Shown here one piece after another: positions 1-11,274 of a stretch of 64,000 nt of DNA; the stretch's first letter is position 1; each line of letters begins with the position of its first letter. Position numbers and translations under genes: made by a program. The notes beneath the pieces are model-generated. The model was not told where the DNA came from and made no database searches. It saw only the letters and a list, made by a program, of their open reading frames with translations. Origin of the DNA: Photobacterium profundum SS9 (GTDB taxonomy: Bacteria; Pseudomonadota; Gammaproteobacteria; Enterobacterales; Vibrionaceae); the NCBI RefSeq assembly GCF_000196255.1, contig NC_006370.1, positions 1,332,187 to 1,396,186 on the forward strand, written 5' to 3'.

Positions 1-47
1 ATGGTCATATTTTGCGCAGGTATTTGTTTAGATTAGTATAGATATGA
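1..47. other. Left window edge, nothing assignable
   Basis: These bases precede the terminator of the SulP gene. I see no convincing coding sequence or signal. A very short reading frame ending at a TAG near position 36 is possible but cannot be tied to a gene that may lie outside the window. Confidence 0.3.
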
Positions 48-103
48 AAACGCCCACGACATGCTTTCACTATTACAAAGTGAAGCCGTCGTGGGCGTTT
101 TTC
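48..103. terminator. Intrinsic terminator of the SulP gene, usable in both directions
   Basis: A perfect 13-bp stem pairs bases 48-60 with 88-100. Its ends are A-rich and T-rich, so it can act on both strands. The loop holds a second weak inverted repeat (TTTCAC with GTGAAG). It lies directly after the stop codon of the minus-strand transporter. Confidence 0.85.
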
Positions 104-123
104 TAGCATCGTTGTCGCTGGAC

Positions 124-1683
124 TTAGCCGCCTAACGTATCTGTTGCTACTTTGTATGTTGGATCTTCTAGCATATTCACTTCAACTAGAGTTCCTGCTT
201 TTTTAAGTAAGCTACGACATTCAGGGCTTAAATGACGAATATGCAATGTTTTACCTTGGCTTGCATAACGTTCTGCAACGGTATCAATCGCCTCGATTGC
301 AGAGTGATCGGCAACGCGTGATTTAGCAAAATCGATAATAACGTCATTTGGATCTGTTTTTGCGTTAAATAGCTCTTGGAAGTGAGATACAGAACCAAAG
401 AAAATTGGTCCATTTACTTCGTAGATCTTTGTCCCTTTTTCATCGGTATGTGATGCTGCGTAAACATGCTTAGCGTGATCCCAAGCAAAGACAAGCGCAG
501 AGTAGATAACACCTACAATAACAGCGATAGCAAGGTCGGCAGCAACAGTTACGCAGGTAACAAGAATGATGGCGAAGAAATCATGCTTTGGCACTTTACG
601 CGCCATTTTAAAGCTTGCCCATTCAAAGGTGCCAATAACAACCATGAACATAACACCGACAAGTGCAGCGAGAGGAATGATTTCAATTAGTGCAGAGCCA
701 AATAAAATAAAGCAAAGTAAACCAACAGCGGCAGTAATACCCGATAAGCGACCACGACCACCAGAGTTAATGTTGATCATCGATTGACCGATCATTGCAC
801 AGCCACCCATTGCGCCGAACACTGAGCATGTTACGTTTGCAATACCTTGACTCACACACTCACGGTTACCTTTACCACGAGTATCTGTCATTTCATCAAT
901 TACAGTAAGTGTCAGTAGCGATTCAATCAGACCAATTGCAGCTAAAATTAGTGAGTACGGTAAGATAATACGCAAGGTTTCCACATTGAAACCCACATCA
1001 GGCAAAGCAAAGGTTGGCAAGCTACCTGCTAATGTTGCATTAACGTCACCGCTCATTGTGCGGACGAAGTCGATAACGGTACGAGAATCTAGACCAACGA
1101 CATGAACTAATACAGTAACAGTGATAATAGCAACAAGAGATGATGGGACTGCAGTCGTTAATTTAGGTAAGAAATGGATAATTGCCATTGTAAGAAGAAC
1201 AAGCCCTAGCATGATATACAGCTGAGAACCTTGCATCCACTCAAGTGCACCTGTTGCTCCTTGCACTTTAAATTGACCAAGCTGAGCTAAGAATATAACG
1301 ATCGCTAAACCGTTAACAAAGCCAATCATCACAGGGTGGGGCACCATGCGAATAAATTTACCGAGTTTAAATATACCGGCAAGAATTTGGAATATACCAG
1401 CAAGCATAACGGCAGCAAATAGGTATTGAACACCATGTTCAGCAACAAGGCTTACCATTACAACAGCCATTGCGCCAGTAGCTCCAGAAATCATTCCTGG
1501 ACGACCGCCTAAAATAGCAGTAATAAAGCCCACAATGAAAGCGGCGTATAAACCAACCATAGGGTCGACACCTGCCACGAAGGCAAAAGCAACCGCTTCT
1601 GGAATAAGGGCTAACGCAACGGTTAAACCTGAAAGTACGTCATTCTTGACTGATTGATGTGAAACTTGGGGGAATTCAAACAT
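124..1683 (-). CDS. SulP family inorganic anion transporter with STAS domain
   Basis: The 519-residue protein has the SulP/SLC26 layout. A hydrophobic core with about a dozen membrane segments covers roughly residues 15-400, followed by a cytoplasmic STAS domain at about 415-505 (segment [18 protein letters not shown]). The glycine-rich stretch [14 protein letters not shown] near residues 59-72 fits the substrate region of the family. Members carry sulfate, bicarbonate or dicarboxylates across the inner membrane, and the substrate cannot be read from the sequence. The length is normal. It stands alone, convergent with nothing in the window, with its own terminator. Start at ATG 1683; about 190 bp of leader precede it before the rne terminator. 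Confidence 0.9.
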   Translation of the reverse strand: MFEFPQVSHQSVKNDVLSGLTVALALIPEAVAFAFVAGVDPMVGLYAAFIVGFITAILGGRPGMISGATGAMAVVMVSLVAEHGVQYLFAAVMLAGIFQILAGIFKLGKFIRMVPHPVMIGFVNGLAIVIFLAQLGQFKVQGATGALEWMQGSQLYIMLGLVLLTMAIIHFLPKLTTAVPSSLVAIITVTVLVHVVGLDSRTVIDFVRTMSGDVNATLAGSLPTFALPDVGFNVETLRIILPYSLILAAIGLIESLLTLTVIDEMTDTRGKGNRECVSQGIANVTCSVFGAMGGCAMIGQSMININSGGRGRLSGITAAVGLLCFILFGSALIEIIPLAALVGVMFMVVIGTFEWASFKMARKVPKHDFFAIILVTCVTVAADLAIAVIVGVIYSALVFAWDHAKHVYAASHTDEKGTKIYEVNGPIFFGSVSHFQELFNAKTDPNDVIIDFAKSRVADHSAIEAIDTVAERYASQGKTLHIRHLSPECRSLLKKAGTLVEVNMLEDPTYKVATDTLGG

Positions 1684-1871
1684 TTTATAAATTGGCTTCA
1701 GTTTGGTGGTTAAAAGGGGCGTGAATGGACACGGATGCTACAGTTGTATGTGACATACTTCAACTTTGTAGCTAACGATAGAAGGCCATTCAGTTAAAAG
1801 AGCAAGTAAATGTGATCGAATTGGTATTTAATATAGCAATAGATACATTTTATTACATTTTCGTTTGGGCC

Positions 1872-1903
1872 AAAAAAAAGCCATGCATAAAGCATGGCTT
1901 TTA
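1872..1903 (-). terminator. rne terminator
   Basis: On the minus strand an AAGCCATG/CATGGCTT hairpin with a tiny loop is followed by a run of about nine T residues. It lies just after the rne stop codon at 1917. Confidence 0.85.
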
Positions 1904-1916
1904 TATGGGTTATGGC

Positions 1917-4900
1917 TTAGTCGTATGATGGTTTAGTCATAGGAGCCATTGCCTTGCTTGTTGCCGTTTGGCTACCAGCTTGACGAGATTGCACTTTTGC
2001 ATCGCGTAAAGGGGCGATAGCAACTGTAATCTCTTCTATTTCAGGTTCAGCGACTGCTGGTGCCTTTGTCATCGGAGACACTGTATGGCGACCGCGAGGT
2101 GATGTTGCTGTAGTAGCGACATCATTGCCTTGTACGGCTGCTGCAACTACTGGCGTTGGCATTTCAACGTTAGCAACTGGCTTCTCAACTACAGCCTTTT
2201 CAGTTGTAGCTTTAACCGTCGTCTCTTCTGCAATCACTTTAACTTCAGCGACTGGCTTTTCAACGACGGCTTCAACTTCAACTTTTTCAACTTCAACTTT
2301 TTCAACAACAGGTGCCGCGACAACTGGCTCAATAATAATTGGCTCATCAATAGTTACTGATTGAGTTTCTACTGATGTTGTTGTTGCTTCAACTGTTGAG
2401 CGCATTGGCGATACCTTGCCCATAGCAAGTTCTGGCATTGCAACACCGCTTAACGTTTCTGCTTCAATTGCTTGCTCAGCAGAAATCACATTTTCAATGA
2501 TAGCTTCAGGTTGTGTCGGTACTTCTACTGGTGTTTCAGTAATTGTTTCAACAGATGGCTTGCTTGCGCGAGCCCAAACTTTACCCATTGCCATTTCAGG
2601 AGATGCGACACCCGTTACTGGGCGTATTGCTTTTGGCTTCTCGACAATAGAAATAACATTTTCCATGTCGTTTATCGCATCAGTCGTTTCTACTGCTGCA
2701 TAGCCTTTAGTATCTGTCGTTGGGTGCGAAACATGATCAGATTTCTCTTCACGTGTATCACGAATACGACGGCGACGTTGACCACTAGCACGAAGATGAC
2801 GAGGTGAACGACGGTTACGGCGTTGACCTGCTTCTTGTTCAGTATTCTGCTCACTGTCTTGCTCAGAAGTATCAGTATCAGTCGCTAATGCTTCTTTTGC
2901 TACAGCAGTTCCCATTTCTTGTAGAGGAGAAGATTGTTTTTGCTCTTCTACTAAAGGTGCTGCTTCAACGGCTTCAATTGCTTGAGCTTCTACAGGTGCC
3001 TTCTCTACATCGTCAGTGATACGTATCTTTTGACTTAGCTGACGACGCTGGCGGCGTAGTTTAACTGTCGCCACTTTTTCCTGTTCAATATTTGGTTTAT
3101 TCTCAACGACATCAACAACTGGTTTTTCAACATTAGGCTGTTGTTCATCTTGACGGCGCGGTGCTTTTGGAGCTTGAACATCATCTTTACGAGGTTGACG
3201 TTTGTCTTCGCTACGCGGAGAACGTTGCTTAGCTGTCTTGTCATGCTGAGGCTTCTCGTTGCGGCGAGGACGCTGCTGACGTTGCTGACGTTGTTCACCG
3301 CTAGTCTCGCTATTATCACGATCACTATCTTGGCGATTGTTGCGACGAGAGCTATCTTTGTTGCGGCGAGTATCATTGCGGCGAGTATCATTGCGGCGGT
3401 TGCCTTGACGATCACCACGACGGTTGTCATTACGGTTGTCTTGTTTCTCTTCAACTTTCTTTTCTGGCACTTGTTCTGTTGAAGCAGAAAACAGATTTGT
3501 CAGTGCAGAGAACAAACGGTTGAATAAACCTGGTTTAGCTTCTGCCGCGGCAACCGCTTTCGCCGGTGCTGCTGGTTTAGGTTTTACAGCAACAACAGGT
3601 GCTGGTGTTTTAGGTGAAGCAAAGCCTTGTAATACAGGTTCTTCATGTTTTTTAATGACACGTTCTTGTTGTGGTGCTTCTGCCGCTTCAGCTTCTTTAA
3701 TCGCTTCAATGACTTTAGGCATTTGGTAAGAAAGTGTATCTTTTTGATCGCCTTCACGGATACGTAACACTTCAAAGTGCGGTGTTTCCATCTCTGCATT
3801 TGGAACAATTACAACACGTACTGTGTGGAATTTTTCAATATGCTGAACTGAACGGCGTTTTTCATTCAATAAGTAAGACGCGACAGCCACTGGTACAATA
3901 GCCAGTACTTGTGCACTGTTGTCTTTTAATGCTTCTTCTTCAATTAAACGAAGAATAGATAGGGATAGTGATTCGTTATCACGAACAACACCTGTACCCG
4001 TACAGCGTGGGCAAACGTGGTGGCTTGCTTCTGCTAATGAAGGGCTTAGACGCTGACGCGACATCTCAAGTAAACCAAAGCGAGAGATACGACCAATTTG
4101 CACACGAGCACGATCCATACGAACCGCTTCACGAAGACGATTTTCAACTTCACGCTGGTGACGAACTGGTGTCATATCAATGAAGTCAATAACAACCAAG
4201 CCACCTAGATCACGTAGGCGTAGTTGGCGGGCAACTTCATCAGCCGCTTCAAGGTTAGTTTGGAATGCTGTTTCCTCAATATCACCACCTTTCGTTGCAC
4301 GAGCAGAGTTGATATCAATAGAGGTTAGTGCTTCCGTTGGGTCGATAACAATTGAGCCACCTGAAGGTAAACGAACTTCACGCTGGAACGCAGATTCAAT
4401 TTGGCTTTCAATTTGGTAGTGACTGAATAGTGGTACTTCGCCTTCATAACGCTTAACACGAGATAAAAAATCAGGACGAATAAGTTTAATATGTTCACGT
4501 GCACGGTCGAAAATCTTCGGGCTATCGATAAGGATTTCACCGATGTCTCGGCGTAAATAATCACGAATTGCACGAGCAATAACGTTACTTTCCTGATGAA
4601 TAAGAAAAGGTGCAGAGTTTGAATCAGCGGCTTCTTTAACAGCACTCCAGTGATTCAGTAGAACATTTAAATCCCATTCAAGTTCTTCAGCAGATTTACC
4701 AACACCAGCAGTACGAACAATTAAGCCCATACCTTTTGGTAGTTCTAATGTGCTTAGTGCTGCCTTAAGTTGCGTACGCTCTTCACCTTCGATACGGCGA
4801 GAAATACCACCAGCACGAGGGTTATTAGGCATAAGAACAAGGTAGCTACCCGCTAACGAAATGAAAGTAGTAAGGGCTGCGCCTTTGTTACCACGTTCTT

Positions 4901-5219
4901 CTTTGTCAACTTGAACAATAACTTCCTGACCTTCTTTAAGCACTTCCTTTATATTAGGACGGCCTTGGTAGGTGTAATTAGCAGGAAAGTAATCGCGAGC
5001 AACCTCTTTAAGAGGAAGAAAGCCATGACGCTCAGAACCGTAATCAACGAACGCAGCTTCCAGGCTTGGTTCGATACGGGTGATGCGACCTTTATAAATA
5101 TTTGCTTTTTTAGATTCGTGACCAGGGCTTTCGATGTCTAAATCGAAAAGCTTCTGCCCGTCAACTAATGCGACGCGCAACTCTTCCTTCTGAGTTGCGT
5201 TAATCAACATTCTTTTCAT
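1917..5219 (-). CDS. rne: Ribonuclease E
   Basis: The 1100-residue endoribonuclease is the scaffold of the RNA degradosome and processes rRNA, tRNA and mRNA. The N-terminal half matches E. coli RNase E almost residue for residue: S1 domain at about 35-125, DNase-I-like catalytic Asp302 and Asp345, and the zinc-link CPRC at 403-406 that holds the tetramer. The C-terminal half is low-complexity and typical: an Arg/Asn/Asp/Gln-rich RNA-binding stretch at about 585-690, then Ala/Val/Glu/Thr-rich disordered sequence carrying two copies of a motif like (E/P)xAMGKV and a conserved end near SPMTK. Membrane and protein-binding segments evolve fast and I do not assign them. It is divergent from rluC, as in E. 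coli, and probably autoregulated through its leader. Confidence 0.97.
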   Translation of the reverse strand: MKRMLINATQKEELRVALVDGQKLFDLDIESPGHESKKANIYKGRITRIEPSLEAAFVDYGSERHGFLPLKEVARDYFPANYTYQGRPNIKEVLKEGQEVIVQVDKEERGNKGAALTTFISLAGSYLVLMPNNPRAGGISRRIEGEERTQLKAALSTLELPKGMGLIVRTAGVGKSAEELEWDLNVLLNHWSAVKEAADSNSAPFLIHQESNVIARAIRDYLRRDIGEILIDSPKIFDRAREHIKLIRPDFLSRVKRYEGEVPLFSHYQIESQIESAFQREVRLPSGGSIVIDPTEALTSIDINSARATKGGDIEETAFQTNLEAADEVARQLRLRDLGGLVVIDFIDMTPVRHQREVENRLREAVRMDRARVQIGRISRFGLLEMSRQRLSPSLAEASHHVCPRCTGTGVVRDNESLSLSILRLIEEEALKDNSAQVLAIVPVAVASYLLNEKRRSVQHIEKFHTVRVVIVPNAEMETPHFEVLRIREGDQKDTLSYQMPKVIEAIKEAEAAEAPQQERVIKKHEEPVLQGFASPKTPAPVVAVKPKPAAPAKAVAAAEAKPGLFNRLFSALTNLFSASTEQVPEKKVEEKQDNRNDNRRGDRQGNRRNDTRRNDTRRNKDSSRRNNRQDSDRDNSETSGEQRQQRQQRPRRNEKPQHDKTAKQRSPRSEDKRQPRKDDVQAPKAPRRQDEQQPNVEKPVVDVVENKPNIEQEKVATVKLRRQRRQLSQKIRITDDVEKAPVEAQAIEAVEAAPLVEEQKQSSPLQEMGTAVAKEALATDTDTSEQDSEQNTEQEAGQRRNRRSPRHLRASGQRRRRIRDTREEKSDHVSHPTTDTKGYAAVETTDAINDMENVISIVEKPKAIRPVTGVASPEMAMGKVWARASKPSVETITETPVEVPTQPEAIIENVISAEQAIEAETLSGVAMPELAMGKVSPMRSTVEATTTSVETQSVTIDEPIIIEPVVAAPVVEKVEVEKVEVEAVVEKPVAEVKVIAEETTVKATTEKAVVEKPVANVEMPTPVVAAAVQGNDVATTATSPRGRHTVSPMTKAPAVAEPEIEEITVAIAPLRDAKVQSRQAGSQTATSKAMAPMTKPSYD

Positions 5220-5560
5220 TATATTGTACTCATTATTGTCGTTGTTTTAGTGAGTCAATTACAGATAGTTTACTGATGGTGCCGGACTCCAAGTCTATGT
5301 ACGAGTGCAGCCTCACGGCTGGAAATTCAGGAGTGCTATTTGGCAACACTTATCATCCAACTATATCGAGATGTTTAGATCTAAAATATACAGCTGGTAT
5401 CACCGCTTCAACGCGGTTGTATCTATCACATCAGTAAAAAAAATATAATTTGAACACACTAATAATCACTCCTGGGACTATAACGTCTTACGCCAGATGC
5501 TGCGCATATTGCCAGGGGTGCATAAAAAATAGCCGTTAAGGTGAACCTTTGTTCACCTTG
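5220..5560 (-). promoter_or_regulatory. Structured rne 5' leader (rne5-like), candidate
   Basis: About 440 bp separate rne from rluC. Read as rne leader RNA, it holds several helices: a hairpin with a GTGA tetraloop (5308-5321), a hairpin at 5402-5417, a 9-bp hairpin at 5538-5559, and two long-range helices (5269-5278 with 5429-5438; 5328-5335 with 5467-5474). In E. coli the rne leader is a structured feedback sensor of RNase E (Rfam rne5). The position fits; homology to that motif is inferred, not shown. The rne promoter should lie within or beyond this segment, but I could not place it. Confidence 0.55.
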
Positions 5561-5657
5561 CCAATAAAGTAGGCAATTTCACCTACTCTAGTAAGCAATG
5601 ATAGCAGGGTGACTTTTTTGCGGCAATCTGCTTTGCATGCGTGTTAGAATCAAATTT

Positions 5658-6602
5658 ATGAAAGAAGATAAACCAAAAGTGCAATTCATCGACATTACTG
5701 ATGATTTTGCTGGCCAGCGGATCGATAACTTTCTCCGTGCTCGGCTTAAAAACGTTCCAAAAAGTATGATTTACCGCATTCTGCGCAAAGGTGAGGTACG
5801 AGTAAACAAAAAACGTATAAAACCTGAATATAAGTTGCAAGATGGTGATCTTATCCGTGTACCGCCGATTTTTATGCCTGAACAGGAAAATCAGGCGCCA
5901 ATCAGCACAAAACTGTCAAAAGTGGCTGAATTGGAATCGTGCGTAATTTACGAAGACGATCATTTACTGGTTTTGAATAAACCATCGGGTACTGCTGTTC
6001 ATGGTGGCAGTGGATTGAAATTTGGCGCAATTGAAGCATTACGTGCACTACGTCCTGATGCTCGATATTTGGAATTGGTTCACCGTATAGACCGAGATAC
6101 ATCGGGCATATTGTTGGTGGCGAAAAAACGCTCAGCTTTACGTAAGTTGCAAGAACAGTTCCGTGAAAAGACTGTGAAAAAGTATTATTTTGCGCTTGTT
6201 ATGGGTGAATGGAAGGCAAGCAGTAAAAAAGTCACTGCACCTTTATTGAAAAATGAAGTGAACAGCATTGTACGTGTTAACCCAAATGGTAAAGCCTCTG
6301 ATACGCGGTTCAAAGTATTAGAACGTTTTGAACACGCAACGTTAGTGCAGGCTAGCCCAGTAACAGGGCGTACACACCAAATTCGTGTGCATTGCCAATA
6401 TGAAGGACACCCGATTGCATGGGATGATCGCTACGGTGATCCTCGATTTGATGCTTACACGAAAAAAACGGGCTTGAATCGATTATTCCTTCATGCGGCT
6501 AATATTAAATTTACTCACCCAAGTACTGATGAGCCAGTTGATATTAGTGCACCGTTAGATGCGCTGTTAACCCGTTCGCTTGATAATTTACGTAAGCTAT
6601 AA
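5658..6602 (+). CDS. rluC: 23S rRNA pseudouridine synthase RluC
   Basis: RluC makes pseudouridine at 955, 2504 and 2580 of 23S rRNA in E. coli. The protein has an N-terminal S4 RNA-binding domain (about residues 15-75, with IYRILRKGEVRVNKKRIKP) and the RluA-type catalytic domain with HRIDRDTSG, where Asp145 is the expected catalytic residue. About 314 residues, normal for the family. I chose the ATG at 5658 rather than the in-frame ATG at 5637 because it matches the length of E. coli RluC; neither has a clear ribosome binding site. It is divergent from rne, the usual enterobacterial and vibrio order. Confidence 0.95.
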   Translation: MKEDKPKVQFIDITDDFAGQRIDNFLRARLKNVPKSMIYRILRKGEVRVNKKRIKPEYKLQDGDLIRVPPIFMPEQENQAPISTKLSKVAELESCVIYEDDHLLVLNKPSGTAVHGGSGLKFGAIEALRALRPDARYLELVHRIDRDTSGILLVAKKRSALRKLQEQFREKTVKKYYFALVMGEWKASSKKVTAPLLKNEVNSIVRVNPNGKASDTRFKVLERFEHATLVQASPVTGRTHQIRVHCQYEGHPIAWDDRYGDPRFDAYTKKTGLNRLFLHAANIKFTHPSTDEPVDISAPLDALLTRSLDNLRKL

Positions 6603-6669
6603 CCGTATTTACACTGAAGGCTTGTTGCTCTTATTACTTGAATTTAGCCATACTCGATAAAGGAAAAGT

Positions 6670-7335
6670 ATGAAAAAGTACAAGGTCGTTATTTTTGATT
6701 GGGATGGAACGTTAATGAACACCATCTCTCAAATTGTAACTTGTATGCATCAATCTGCTGAGATGACGGATGGATTAACAAGCCTTTCTGTTAATGCGTA
6801 TAAACAAACAATCGGCTTAAGTTTGGAAGCAACAGTAAACAGCTTGTATCCAAATGCGACTGATGTGCAACACACGTTATGGCAACAGCACTATAGTGAA
6901 CTCTATGTGGCTGCGGATAACCGACAAGATAGCCAGCTTTATTCAGGGGTTGTTGAAACATTAAAATTGTTACAACAGCAGAGATTAGCTCTTGCGGTAG
7001 CAACGGGTAAACGTAGAAGGGGATTGAATCGTGCGTTTCAACACACACAGATTCAAGACTATTTTGCTGTATCTCGATGTGCCGATGAAACTGCATCGAA
7101 ACCAGACCCTCTTATGATTCATGAAGTGCTGGCTGAATTAGGGTTACAGCCAGATGAAGCATTAATGGTTGGTGATAGTGTTCATGATATGCGGCTTGCA
7201 AATAATGCCGGAGTGGATGTTGTTGGCATTACTTGGGGAGTCGATGATAGAGAAACATTGAATCAATATAATCCATTATGTGTCATTGATTTGATTGAAG
7301 AGCTGTTAATGGTTCCTGGTCTCGCGAATAAATAG
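6670..7335 (+). CDS. HAD-superfamily phosphatase, Gph/YjjG-like
   Basis: A 221-residue haloacid dehalogenase-type hydrolase. Motif I is FDWDGTL with Asp10 and Asp12, motif II lies in VATGK, motif III is the Lys of SKPDP, and motif IV is VGDSVHDM. The cap region between motifs I and II is helical, as in subfamily IA (phosphoglycolate phosphatase and nucleotidase relatives). The substrate is not evident. It sits 67 bp after rluC with AAAGGAAAAGT before the ATG, so it may share the rluC transcript. In vibrios a HAD gene commonly follows rluC. Confidence 0.88.
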   Translation: MKKYKVVIFDWDGTLMNTISQIVTCMHQSAEMTDGLTSLSVNAYKQTIGLSLEATVNSLYPNATDVQHTLWQQHYSELYVAADNRQDSQLYSGVVETLKLLQQQRLALAVATGKRRRGLNRAFQHTQIQDYFAVSRCADETASKPDPLMIHEVLAELGLQPDEALMVGDSVHDMRLANNAGVDVVGITWGVDDRETLNQYNPLCVIDLIEELLMVPGLANK

Positions 7336-7468
7336 ATTGTTGTTTAATCGTGATAAAGGACGAGCTGGGTATGATAGAAGCAATGCGAGTGTCTTATTGA
7401 TGATTTCGGATTACTTCTATGAACCGTTGAACCTGAAGGCTGATTCTCTTTTATAAGGTACGTTTGAT

Positions 7469-8050
7469 CTATAAAATACTAATGCCTTGTTTTTCTAGCA
7501 TTTCACGTAGAGCAATTAAGGGTAGGCCAATAAGAGTATTAGGATCGCGTCCTTCTAGTTTGTTGAATAAAGCGATACCTAGTCCTTCACACATAAAGCT
7601 ACCAGCACAATAAAGTGGCATTTCACGCTCAATGTAGCGTTCGATTTCTTGTTCTGTTAGCTGGCGAAAGTGAACGTGGAAAGGTTCGCATATAACATCG
7701 CTTTGTCCTGTTTTCGCATTGTAGAGGCATAAGCCTGTATAAAACGTTACAATTTGTCCACTTGCAGCTTTAAGTTGTAGGCAGGCGTTTTCGACTGTGT
7801 GGGGCTTACCAATAATTTTACCATTGATCACGCAGACCTGATCTGAGCCAATGATTAAGTGCTCAGGGTAATTGTTTCCACATGCTTTGGCTTTTTGTTC
7901 TGCTAATCTTTGAACAAGAGCTTCGGCAGATTCACCAGAGAAGCTACTCTCATCAGTATTGGGATTTGCTGTCTCAAAAGGATATTGAAACTTGTCTAAT
8001 AATACCTTTCTGAAAGGAGAGGTTGATGCAAGTAATAAAGGTTGTGTCAT
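7469..8050 (-). CDS. yceF: Maf-family nucleotide pyrophosphatase YceF (m7GTP type)
   Basis: A Maf/HAM1-like housecleaning pyrophosphatase of about 193 residues. It has the family start [11 protein letters not shown], the catalytic segment GSDQV, and GKPH. The YceF branch hydrolyses m7GTP and related modified nucleotides; assignment to YceF rather than YhdE rests on its place beside yceD-rpmF. I chose the ATG at 8050 because it places the LASTSP motif at residue 6 as in E. coli; an upstream in-frame ATG at 8080 would add ten residues. No strong ribosome binding site is seen for either. Confidence 0.92.
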   Translation of the reverse strand: MTQPLLLASTSPFRKVLLDKFQYPFETANPNTDESSFSGESAEALVQRLAEQKAKACGNNYPEHLIIGSDQVCVINGKIIGKPHTVENACLQLKAASGQIVTFYTGLCLYNAKTGQSDVICEPFHVHFRQLTEQEIERYIEREMPLYCAGSFMCEGLGIALFNKLEGRDPNTLIGLPLIALREMLEKQGISIL

Positions 8051-8376
8051 GGTTCGTACTTGTGAATGAATGCTAGGCACAGTCTAACTCTCTCAGATAT
8101 TGGAATCGAGTTTTTCGCTGACTATAGATAAAATGCTATTGCATAATTTTCAGCTAAAGCACCATTAAATAAGTCGTTGAGAGCAATCTTAGCTACTGGT
8201 GAGAACGTTTTTTATACTATTTTTGTGTGTTATTTATTCGCTCTTGATAAAGAGAGCAAGTGATTGACTCATGAGCAAATAACCATCAAACCGATGGGAA
8301 AGTGGTGATTGTAGCAAGGGGGGTTGAACCTTCTTTGGCGAAATGGCTAAAAGCTGTTATTTCACACACATTTCCT

Positions 8377-8405
8377 TTGACTCAAACTAATTAGAAGGCT
8401 AATAT
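8377..8405 (+). promoter_or_regulatory. Sigma-70 promoter of yceD-rpmF-plsX with very short leader
   Basis: TTGACT at 8377-8382 and TAATAT at 8400-8405 are spaced by exactly 17 bp. The expected transcription start falls at about 8411-8413, only 2-4 bases before the yceD ATG at 8415, so the mRNA would be nearly leaderless. There is no Shine-Dalgarno sequence before that ATG. The rest of the 364-bp gap between yceF and yceD shows no clear feature. Confidence 0.7.
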
Positions 8406-8414
8406 TCGCGCCCT

Positions 8415-8930
8415 ATGCAAAAGGTAAAATTACCGCTGAAAGTCGATCCAGTTCGCGCCGCTCAGAAACAACTTGATTATGATGGCATCATCAAAGCCGA
8501 GTTACTGACGCGTCTAGCTGAGTCCACTCAGAGCGTAAAAAGTGATGCAAACGTCACCTTGTCATTTGACTTTGACCGACGTCACCTCGCAGTCATGCAC
8601 GGTAGTGCTGATGTAGAAGTAACGTTAACCTGTCAGCGATGCCAGGAAGAATTCAATCACACTTCTAGTGTGGAGTTCTGTTATAGTCCGCTTCTCAAAA
8701 CTGATGAAGATGATGAGTTTCCGGAAGCTTATGAGCCGGCTGCAGTCGACGAAAATGGTGAGATTAATTTAGTTGAAATCATCGAAGATGAATTGATATT
8801 AGAATTACCTCAGATTGCTATGCATGATGATGCTGACTGTAACGTGAGTTCATCTGATAAAGTCTTTGGTAAACTCCCTATTGCTGATGAGCGTCCGAAT
8901 CCGTTTGCAGTATTGAAACAATCTAAGTAA
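8415..8930 (+). CDS. yceD: YceD (DUF177), 23S rRNA accumulation protein
   Basis: A 171-residue acidic protein of the YceD/DUF177 family. It begins [16 protein letters not shown] like its E. coli counterpart and carries a CQRC pair that may bind a metal. The family is linked to 23S rRNA accumulation and is nearly always encoded just before rpmF, as here (25 bp gap). It is the first gene of the plsX/fab cluster. The start is supported by N-terminal match to E. coli YceD despite the lack of a ribosome binding site. Confidence 0.95.
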   Translation: MQKVKLPLKVDPVRAAQKQLDYDGIIKAELLTRLAESTQSVKSDANVTLSFDFDRRHLAVMHGSADVEVTLTCQRCQEEFNHTSSVEFCYSPLLKTDEDDEFPEAYEPAAVDENGEINLVEIIEDELILELPQIAMHDDADCNVSSSDKVFGKLPIADERPNPFAVLKQSK

Positions 8931-8955
8931 GTGTTATTTAACAGGAGTAGGGTTA

Positions 8956-9126
8956 ATGGCCGTACAAAAGAGCAAAAAATCACGTGCAGCACGTGGCATG
9001 CGTCGTTCACACGATGCACTAACAACTGCAGCAGTGTCTGTAGATTCTGCAAGTGGTGAAACTCACCTACGTCACCACGTGACAGCTGACGGTTTCTACC
9101 GTGGCCGCAAGGTTATCAACAAATAA
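8956..9126 (+). CDS. rpmF: 50S ribosomal protein L32
   Basis: A 56-residue basic protein starting [21 protein letters not shown] and ending [10 protein letters not shown], typical of bacterial L32 in gamma-proteobacteria. It lacks the zinc cysteines found in some other L32 proteins, as expected for this group. It lies between yceD and plsX, the conserved order that couples ribosome and lipid gene expression. ATG at 8956 is preceded by AGGAGTAGGG, a strong ribosome binding site. Confidence 0.98.
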   Translation: MAVQKSKKSRAARGMRRSHDALTTAAVSVDSASGETHLRHHVTADGFYRGRKVINK

Positions 9127-9135
9127 GGTTGAGCC

Positions 9136-10161
9136 TTGACTGGTCTAACCGTTGCACTTGATGCGATGGGTGGGGATTTCGGTCCTCAAGTAATAGTGCC
9201 TGCCGCTGTGCAGGCACTGTTACAATACCCTGAACTCAAAATCAAACTTTATGGTGATCATAGTGCTATCACCGCGCAACTATCTCTTCTAAATCAACAC
9301 TCTTATTCTCGTATTAGTATCATTCATAGCGATCTTGTGATTGCCGACGAAACTCGTCCATCTCATGCTTTGCGTCGAAGCCAAGGTACATCTATGCGTA
9401 TGGCATTAGATGCCGTTTCCGATGGTGAAGCAGATGCTTGTGTTAGTGCTGGTAATACGGGGGCATTAATGGCCCTGTCTCGCTATACTCTCAAACAGCT
9501 TCCTGGTGTTGATCGTCCTGCATTAGTCTCTGCTATACCTACACATGGTTTAAATAAAACGTGGCTATTGGATTTAGGGGCGAATGTATCCTGTGATGCA
9601 GATACGTTATTTCAATTTGCAGTGATGGGCTCTGTACTGGCTGAGCAATCTTTAACGTCAAAACCTCGCGTTGCTTTATTGAATATTGGTGAAGAAGAAA
9701 TTAAAGGTAATGACTTAGTGAAACGTTGTGCCGAAATGCTAAGCAATTCGCCTGATATTCACTATATAGGCTACATTGAAGGTGATCAGTTATATGCAGG
9801 TAAAGCGGATGTGATTGTTTGCGATGGCTTTGTTGGAAATGTTAGCTTAAAAACCAGTGAAGGCGTAGCAAATCTCTTCATTAATAGTTTTAAACAGACG
9901 ATTTCTACTAATCCAATGAAACGTTTGTTAGCTAAATGGTTGTTTCGCGACCTATTCGTTAGCCTTAAGAAATTGAACCCCGACCAGTACAATGGTGCAA
10001 GTCTGTTAGGATTACGGGGTATTGTGGTTAAAAGCCATGGAAGAGCTGATACTGCCGCTTTCGCAAATGCGATAGGTGAAGCGGTACACGAGGTCAAACG
10101 GCAAATACCGACTAAAATCAGTGACCGTTTGGAAGAAGTCTTACTCGAGAGGCATTATTAG
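9136..10161 (+). CDS. plsX: Phosphate acyltransferase PlsX
   Basis: PlsX makes acyl-phosphate from acyl-ACP and inorganic phosphate, feeding phospholipid synthesis at the inner membrane. The 341-residue protein shows the family start [10 protein letters not shown], the SAGNTGALM segment and the ending region with GRAD near residue 300. It uses a TTG start at 9136, supported by the E. coli N-terminus and by AAGGTTGAG just upstream; there is no ATG that would keep the conserved start. It lies 9 bp after rpmF and 5 bp before fabH, so the three are co-transcribed. Confidence 0.97.
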   Translation: MTGLTVALDAMGGDFGPQVIVPAAVQALLQYPELKIKLYGDHSAITAQLSLLNQHSYSRISIIHSDLVIADETRPSHALRRSQGTSMRMALDAVSDGEADACVSAGNTGALMALSRYTLKQLPGVDRPALVSAIPTHGLNKTWLLDLGANVSCDADTLFQFAVMGSVLAEQSLTSKPRVALLNIGEEEIKGNDLVKRCAEMLSNSPDIHYIGYIEGDQLYAGKADVIVCDGFVGNVSLKTSEGVANLFINSFKQTISTNPMKRLLAKWLFRDLFVSLKKLNPDQYNGASLLGLRGIVVKSHGRADTAAFANAIGEAVHEVKRQIPTKISDRLEEVLLERHY

Positions 10162-10166
10162 TCTTC

Positions 10167-11123
10167 ATGTATAGTAAAATTTTAGGTACAGGCAGTTATC
10201 TGCCATCTCAAATTCGCTCTAATGCAGATTTAGAGAAAATGATAGACACCAGCGATGAATGGATCGTAGCCCGAACAGGCATTCGTGAGCGTCGTATTGC
10301 TGCGCCAGATGAAACTGTGGCAGTGATGGGGTATCAAGCTTCTTTAAACGCTATTGAAATGGCGGGTATTGATAAAGAAGCTATTGACCTGATTATCGTC
10401 GCGACAACCAGTTCTAGTCACTCATTCCCTTCAGCTGCTTGTCAAGTTCAAGGGATGCTCGATATTAAAGGGTGTCCTGCATTCGATATTGCAGCGGCAT
10501 GTTCTGGTTTTGTTTATGCCTTAAGTATTGCTGATCAGCATATTAAAACAGGTATGGCAAAAAATATTTTGGTGATAGGTGCAGATGCCCTTTCGCACAA
10601 ATGCGATCCAGAAGATCGTTCGACGATCATCTTATTTGGTGATGCTGCGGGGGCTGTCGTTATTGGTGCAAGTGAAGAGCCTGGTATTATTTCCACGCAT
10701 TTGCATGCAGACGGTCATTTCGGTGGTTTATTAAGCCTAGCAATACCTGATCACGGTCAAGCATTCACTGATGATAAGTGGTTGTATATGGCGGGTAATG
10801 AAGTATTCAAGGTTGCGGTTACACAACTATCTAATCTTGTTAAAAATACGCTTGCTGAAAATAACATGGATAAATCTGAGCTTGATTGGTTAGTTCCTCA
10901 TCAGGCAAATCTGCGTATTATTTCAGCAACAGCGAAAAAGCTTTCTATGTCGATGGATCAAGTGGTGGTAACTCTCGATCGTCACGGCAATACGTCAGCC
11001 GCAACGGTGCCGACTGCGCTCGATGAGGCAGTACGTGATGGACGTATCCAACGCGGGCAAACTTTGCTGCTGGAAGCTTTTGGTGGTGGTTTTACTTGGG
11101 GTTCTGCCCTCGTCAAATTCTAA
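10167..11123 (+). CDS. fabH: Beta-ketoacyl-ACP synthase III
   Basis: FabH condenses acetyl-CoA with malonyl-ACP to start each fatty acid chain. The 318-residue protein carries the thiolase-fold triad Cys112 (AAACSGF), His245 (PHQAN) and Asn275 (GNTSAA), matching E. coli within one residue. The C-terminal [10 protein letters not shown] is typical. It follows plsX by 5 bp. A 151-bp gap then separates it from fabD, with a small AAACTGAA/TTCAGTTT hairpin at 11235-11253 of unknown role. Confidence 0.97.
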   Translation: MYSKILGTGSYLPSQIRSNADLEKMIDTSDEWIVARTGIRERRIAAPDETVAVMGYQASLNAIEMAGIDKEAIDLIIVATTSSSHSFPSAACQVQGMLDIKGCPAFDIAAACSGFVYALSIADQHIKTGMAKNILVIGADALSHKCDPEDRSTIILFGDAAGAVVIGASEEPGIISTHLHADGHFGGLLSLAIPDHGQAFTDDKWLYMAGNEVFKVAVTQLSNLVKNTLAENNMDKSELDWLVPHQANLRIISATAKKLSMSMDQVVVTLDRHGNTSAATVPTALDEAVRDGRIQRGQTLLLEAFGGGFTWGSALVKF

Positions 11124-11274
11124 TTTTGTTGCTAATTGCTTTACTCTTTTTGACTATAACGATTAAAAAACTGCTTAAAGTTAAAATAATAACCTGATAT
11201 ATAACAGGATTGTTTAAAGTGATTAGCTAGGTTAAAACTGAAAAATTCAGTTTGAAAAATTAAAGGACTCTCGA

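Noticed and set aside
2125..3482. Long open frames opposite the rne 3' half
   Set aside because: They mirror the low-complexity Ala/Val/Glu/Thr and Arg-rich tail of RNase E and have no family features of their own.
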